A stretch of DNA of 64,000 nt, from positions 1-64,000 of the forward strand of contig JAJPHR010000048.1 in NCBI GenBank assembly GCA_021325145.1, in the 5' to 3' direction. Shown here piece by piece: positions 60,070-64,000 of this stretch (position 1 is its first letter; every line of letters begins with the position of its first letter). A program made the position numbers and the translations under genes. This DNA is from Verrucomicrobiota bacterium. GTDB taxonomy: Bacteria; Verrucomicrobiota; Verrucomicrobiia; Limisphaerales; Pedosphaeraceae. Under the pieces are notes generated by a model. That model had not been told where the DNA came from. It did not search any database and saw only the letters and a program-made list of their open reading frames with translations.

Positions 60070-61371
60070 TCACGCGTTCCAGGGCGGACGCTTGGCAATG
60101 GAAAGCATGCGGTTCGCCTCCTCATCGTTTACGAATCGTTCCACCGCCGGGTCCCAGCGCAATGGCCGGCGCAGTTGTTTCGCCAAGCCGCCCAGCAGCA
60201 CGGCGTTGACGGAGTGATGGGCGATGTCCTCGTTGCAAATCGTGCGCTGCCGCGTACGGATGCATTCCAAAAAGTTGTTGGCATGGCCGCTGGTGCGCTG
60301 GAGGTGGACTTCATTAGGCCGCAACGGTTCGCGAATGATCTCCGCGGGATGGGCCACCAGCGCGTCACGATCCACGGCGATGCGACCCTCGGTGCCGACA
60401 AAGCAGGCGCCTCCGTCGCCGCCGACGTGCTCGTCCGGATGGGGTTTGCCATACACCACCACTCCGTTGGCATATTTGTAACCGGAGAGGTCACCCTCAA
60501 GGAACAGTTCCACCGGGCCGGTTTCATCCATTCCCGCAGTCCATTGGATGATGTCGTAATGATGCTGCGCCCAATTCAACTCGCCGACATCAAAACGGTG
60601 CGGACCGGTCTTGCCATCGTAAGGAAACCAGGGCGCGGGACCCAGATACAAATCCCAGTCGAAACCCTCCGGCATGGGCTTGCCCGAGCCAAAGAGCGGC
60701 GGCCAGAAAATGGCCCCGCCATCGCGATACGCGTAGATTTCCTTGAGTTTTCCGATGCGGCCACTGCGCACAAACTCGGCGGCCTGCCGGAATTTTCCGC
60801 CATACTCACTGCGCTGCTGGGTCCCGGCCTGATAGACACGGCCATAGCGTTTAACCGCCGCCACGATCGCCTGACTCTCCTGGATGGTCACCGCCGACGG
60901 CTTCTCGCAATAGATATCCTTGCCCGCGGCGGCGGCCATTACCACCATCGTGGCGTGCCAATGGGCGGGAGTGGCAATCAACACTGCATCAATATCCGGC
61001 CGCGCCAGCACTTCCCGGAAATCATTATACGCCTCGCAAGATTTATACGACCCCTGGCCATACACTTCAGCATAATGATCGTTCACCCTTTGGCAGGCCC
61101 GCTCACGACGGTCGCGCCACACATCGCACACGGCCAAAACCTGAACCTCCTTGCGTCCCGCGTAACCGCCCGCCACATACGTCCACGCGCCGCCCAAAAG
61201 ATGGCCGGTGCCCTGACCGCCCACGCCGATGAATCCCATCGTGATCCGCTCACTCGGCGCAACCGCCCCGTCTCGACCGAGGGCCGAGGCGGGAATAATG
61301 GCAGGAGCGGCCAGGCCTGCTCCGATGGCGGCAGCGGTATGACGCAAGAAGTGGCGGCGAGTCATTTTCAT
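60070..61371 (-). CDS. Tat-exported Gfo/Idh/MocA-family oxidoreductase
   Basis: 433 residues from the ATG at 61371 (MKMTRRHFLRHTAAAIG); ATGs at 61425 and 61392 are also open. The RRHFL twin-arginine motif with AAPAIIPASALG marks Tat export with the NAD(P) cofactor already folded in. Rossmann motif GFIGVGGQGTGHLL, family signature CEKPSA near residue 160, and AQHHYDIIQW near residue 275. Substrate is probably a sugar or sugar derivative in the periplasm. Divergent from the GH2 gene across a palindromic operator, which suggests a shared carbohydrate pathway. Confidence 0.9.
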   Translation of the reverse strand: MKMTRRHFLRHTAAAIGAGLAAPAIIPASALGRDGAVAPSERITMGFIGVGGQGTGHLLGGAWTYVAGGYAGRKEVQVLAVCDVWRDRRERACQRVNDHYAEVYGQGSYKSCEAYNDFREVLARPDIDAVLIATPAHWHATMVVMAAAAGKDIYCEKPSAVTIQESQAIVAAVKRYGRVYQAGTQQRSEYGGKFRQAAEFVRSGRIGKLKEIYAYRDGGAIFWPPLFGSGKPMPEGFDWDLYLGPAPWFPYDGKTGPHRFDVGELNWAQHHYDIIQWTAGMDETGPVELFLEGDLSGYKYANGVVVYGKPHPDEHVGGDGGACFVGTEGRIAVDRDALVAHPAEIIREPLRPNEVHLQRTSGHANNFLECIRTRQRTICNEDIAHHSVNAVLLGGLAKQLRRPLRWDPAVERFVNDEEANRMLSIAKRPPWNA

Positions 61372-61563
61372 TGGTAGTTTTTTATTCCGCATGGGCAGAT
61401 TATGAACCGGAGCCGGGGCATGCACGAGCAGTTTTCATTGCATTCAGCCAGGATATGTTACGGGCCAGGCGCGCAGCCTTCAGCCAAAAACAAACCATGA
61501 CGAGAACGAGGTTCAAGGCCTCTTTTTAAACCGTCCCGCCCAAAATTTCCACAATTATTTCGT

Positions 61564-61581
61564 ATGCGAAATATTTCGCAT
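61564..61581. promoter_or_regulatory. Perfect 18-bp palindrome, candidate operator
   Basis: ATGCGAAATATTTCGCAT is a perfect palindrome, and one more half-site, ATTTCG, lies just upstream (61557-61562). It is 43 nt before the GH2 start and in the divergent region with the Tat oxidoreductase gene, a typical place for a dimeric carbohydrate regulator (LacI or XylR-like AraC type) to bind. Confidence 0.6.
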
Positions 61582-61624
61582 TGCCATGCCGGCCTGAAGT
61601 AATCAACAATGCGCCCATAAGCCT

Positions 61625-64000
61625 ATGAACCGACGCATCTCCAATCTGGCTGCGGCTGCGGTCCTTTTCCTCGCCGCCGCCTTCAGCTCAAGCCGCGCTT
61701 CAACCCCGATTCCGGACAAGTCATGCGCCATATCATTGAATGGCGCCTGGCGCTTCAAATTGGAACAGGCCCCGACGCCACCGCGGTATCTCGGTCTCGA
61801 GCGCGGCCCGATTCCGATTGCCTACCCCAAGTCGGTGGAGCCTTTCTATCAGATGGATTATCGCGAGGATTCAGCGTGGTCTGACATTTTGGTGCCGGGC
61901 AATTGGGAGATGGCGGGATTCTCACCAGCGACCTACGATCAACCGGATAACGCCTCCGGCTTGTATCGGCTGATGTTCGAGGTGCCGCGGAGTTGGCAGG
62001 GGCAGTTGGTCAAGATCAACTTTGACGGAGTGCAAAACGGCTGTGAAGTCTGGTGCAACGGCCAGCCGGTGGCCGTGGACGAAGCCAGTTGGGGACGGAC
62101 AAATTACCATGAGAGCGGGTGGACGGCCTGGCAGGCGGACTTGACGCCAGCAGTCAAGTTCGGCCAGAAGAACTTGCTCGCGTTGAGGGTGACCAAGAAC
62201 AACCAGAGCACCGATTGCGACACCGGGGACTTTTTCTTTTTGGGCGGTGTCCATCGGCCGGTTACCTTGTTCTCCGTTCCACCCACGCACATCGCCGATC
62301 TCAGCATCCGGACTAAACTTCAGCCGAACGATAATGCTGAAGTAGCCGTCATTGTGCGATTGAGCCAGGCGGCTGCAGGCTGCAAAGTTTCCATACACCT
62401 AGAAGGGCAGCCGGCCATGTCAGGCGAGCCAGACACCGATGGCAACCTGAAGCTGACTCAAACCGTCCACCATCCCAAGCTCTGGTCGGCGGAATTTCCC
62501 AATTTGTACTCCCTGTCGGTCGAGTTGAAGGAGCATGGTGGACAAACCATTGAACGCCTGACGCGCAGGGTCGGCATCCGTGAGATCTCCGTTCAGGATG
62601 GGGTCTTTCGGGTGAATAACGTGCCGGTCAAGCTGGTGGGAATCTGCCGCCACGACGTTTATCCCACGCTCGGCACGGCCCTCAACCCGGACATTTGGCG
62701 GAAAGATCTTGCGTTGATGAAGGCGGCGAACTTCAACGCCATTCGCACCTCGCATTATCCCTATGGCTCCGGTTTTTACGACCTTTGTGATGAAATGGGA
62801 TTCTACGTTCTGGATGAAGAGCCATTCTGCTGGGTCAATTGCGATGATCCCGCCCTGATGCCTGCCTTCGAGCAACGATCGCAGGAAACTGTTGCGAGAG
62901 ACAAGAATCATGCCTGCGTGGTTATTTGGGGCGTCGGCAACGAGAACAAGCCCGGTCGGAACAACACGCGCGCGGCGCAGATCACGCTGCAAATGGATCC
63001 GACCCGGCCGCGCCTCGTCTCCTCCCAGCGCGCGGACGAGGGCGGAGCGGATGTTGAATTCGACGACAAGCACTACGTCACACCGGCGCAAATCCACAAC
63101 GCTGAAAACGACAAGCGCCGGGCCAGGATTCCCATGATTTACACGGAAAACCCGAATGTTTGGGAGGTCCGCAACGGTCCGGATTATGGTTCGTTGGATT
63201 TGTGGGGCGCGGTCATTGATCGGACCTGGAAGGAAGTGTGGAAGGACGAGCACGTTGCCGGCACGTTCCTGTGGGAGTGGCAAGACCGCGCCGTGGCCGA
63301 CACTTGTCCGACGAAGTATTACCACTTCTTTCCTCAGACCGGGATCAGTCTGCTCAAGGTCAAGGGAGTGGTGGACGGTTTCCGTGATCCACGCCCGGAG
63401 TACTTTCACATTAAAATGGCCCAAAGCCCGGTGGCCATCGGAAACAATCCGGAGGTGAAGCCGGATGGCGTGGTTCTCGAGGTGACCAACCGCTATTCGT
63501 TCACGGACCTCAGTTTGTTGCGCGCGCGCTGGTCTTTGAGCAAAGGGTCGCGGAATCTCGAAAGTGGCGCGGCTCACCTTTCGTTAGCGCCTCGCTCGGC
63601 GGGCACGGTAACTTTGAAGCTGCCCGCCAGCGCATATGCCCGGGCGGACACGCTTCGGTTGGATCTGGACCATCCCGGCGGGTGGAACGTGGCGACCTGG
63701 CAATTCTTCCTGAAACCGATCAACCATCCCGCACCGACCGTGCAAGAAATCAGCGACGTGATGTTTCCCCGATTCAACCTCGTCAGCGGCAAGGTTATCC
63801 CCGATCCTAGAGGCTGGAAGCGTCTGGACCGCAACACAGGGCAGTTGGTGAACTTGAGGATTCGACGCAACAACGACCCGGAAGCGGAGACGGATGAGGC
63901 GACCTTGTCGGCGACGCCCCTGGCCGAAGTCCGATCAATCGACGCGGACGTGATGCTGCAACCTACGAATACCACGGCGGGACATTTGCACGCCGAATTG
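61625..64000 (+). CDS. Secreted glycoside hydrolase family 2 (C-terminus off window)
   Basis: 792 residues present, no stop before the window end. Signal peptide (MNRRISNLAAAAVLFLAAAF, cleavage about SSRA). The sugar-binding domain has FKLEQAP ... PGNWEMAGF and YRLMFEVPRSWQGQ. An Ig-like domain leads to the TIM barrel at about 325: VGICRHDVYPTLG and AIRTSHYP. The acid/base Glu440 lies in WGVGNEN and the nucleophile Glu508 in MIYTENPN. GH2 members include beta-galactosidases, beta-glucuronidases and beta-mannosidases; the exact activity is not decided by these motifs. Likely coregulated with the divergent oxidoreductase. Confidence 0.9.
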   Translation, partial: MNRRISNLAAAAVLFLAAAFSSSRASTPIPDKSCAISLNGAWRFKLEQAPTPPRYLGLERGPIPIAYPKSVEPFYQMDYREDSAWSDILVPGNWEMAGFSPATYDQPDNASGLYRLMFEVPRSWQGQLVKINFDGVQNGCEVWCNGQPVAVDEASWGRTNYHESGWTAWQADLTPAVKFGQKNLLALRVTKNNQSTDCDTGDFFFLGGVHRPVTLFSVPPTHIADLSIRTKLQPNDNAEVAVIVRLSQAAAGCKVSIHLEGQPAMSGEPDTDGNLKLTQTVHHPKLWSAEFPNLYSLSVELKEHGGQTIERLTRRVGIREISVQDGVFRVNNVPVKLVGICRHDVYPTLGTALNPDIWRKDLALMKAANFNAIRTSHYPYGSGFYDLCDEMGFYVLDEEPFCWVNCDDPALMPAFEQRSQETVARDKNHACVVIWGVGNENKPGRNNTRAAQITLQMDPTRPRLVSSQRADEGGADVEFDDKHYVTPAQIHNAENDKRRARIPMIYTENPNVWEVRNGPDYGSLDLWGAVIDRTWKEVWKDEHVAGTFLWEWQDRAVADTCPTKYYHFFPQTGISLLKVKGVVDGFRDPRPEYFHIKMAQSPVAIGNNPEVKPDGVVLEVTNRYSFTDLSLLRARWSLSKGSRNLESGAAHLSLAPRSAGTVTLKLPASAYARADTLRLDLDHPGGWNVATWQFFLKPINHPAPTVQEISDVMFPRFNLVSGKVIPDPRGWKRLDRNTGQLVNLRIRRNNDPEAETDEATLSATPLAEVRSIDADVMLQPTNTTAGHLHAEL

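Noticed and set aside
59813..60073. Upstream extension of the HEAT-repeat protein (87 codons)
   Set aside because: Runs through the long palindrome, is Arg-rich and random-looking, and places the signal peptide far inside the protein.

Overview
The window looks like chromosomal DNA of a Verrucomicrobiota bacterium, probably a Pedosphaera/Limisphaerales relative. The grounds are large secreted proteins built from LamG, Ig-like and He_PIG modules, a GH78 and a GH2 hydrolase, Tat-exported Gfo/Idh/MocA oxidoreductases, HisKA_3/NarL two-component pairs, a fused CcoNO cbb3 oxidase and REP-like palindromes. This is inferred from gene content; there is no rRNA. I see no insertion sequence, prophage or CRISPR array.

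Region 1 (1-21.4 kb, minus strand). A giant secreted repeat protein runs off the left edge. Upstream of it lies a long co-directional exopolysaccharide cluster. In transcription order it holds a NusG/RfaH-type antiterminator paralogue, a phosphoglycosyl transferase, a WlbA-like dehydrogenase and WlbB-like acetyltransferase, a Wzz/BY-kinase-like co-polymerase, a GT4, a polysaccharide deacetylase, two GT2s, a Wzy/ligase-like membrane protein, an NDP-sugar epimerase, a secreted beta-helix protein, a glycosyltransferase-methyltransferase fusion and another GT2. Together they would prime, assemble, polymerise, export and trim a surface polysaccharide.

Region 2 (21.8-32 kb, minus strand). A membrane histidine kinase and NarL-type regulator, tRNA-Phe, a secreted GH78 alpha-L-rhamnosidase, a secreted LamG/Ig protein and an acetyl-CoA hydrolase/CoA-transferase.

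Region 3 (32.4-57 kb, plus strand). A respiratory island. It starts with a short glutamyl-tRNA reductase (heme synthesis). Next come a tetraheme cytochrome, an NHL lipoprotein, an 11-heme lipoprotein, a 664-residue outer-membrane beta-barrel, a second NHL propeller and a 12-site multiheme cytochrome: a candidate porin-cytochrome conduit for electron transfer across the outer membrane. A monoheme cytochrome follows, then a tetraheme/FeS/NrfD quinone module, a PocR-AraC regulator, a kinase with a FixL-type heme PAS plus its response regulator, and a complete cbb3 oxidase set (ccoI, ccoS, ccoNO, ccoQ, ccoP, ccoG, ccoH, SafE-like). The layout suggests oxygen-controlled switching between a high-affinity oxidase and an alternative, possibly extracellular, electron route.

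Region 4 (57-64 kb). A discoidin-like protein, a HEAT-repeat protein and a Tat Gfo/Idh/MocA oxidoreductase on the minus strand, then a divergent GH2 hydrolase cut by the right edge, with an 18-bp perfect palindrome between the last two.
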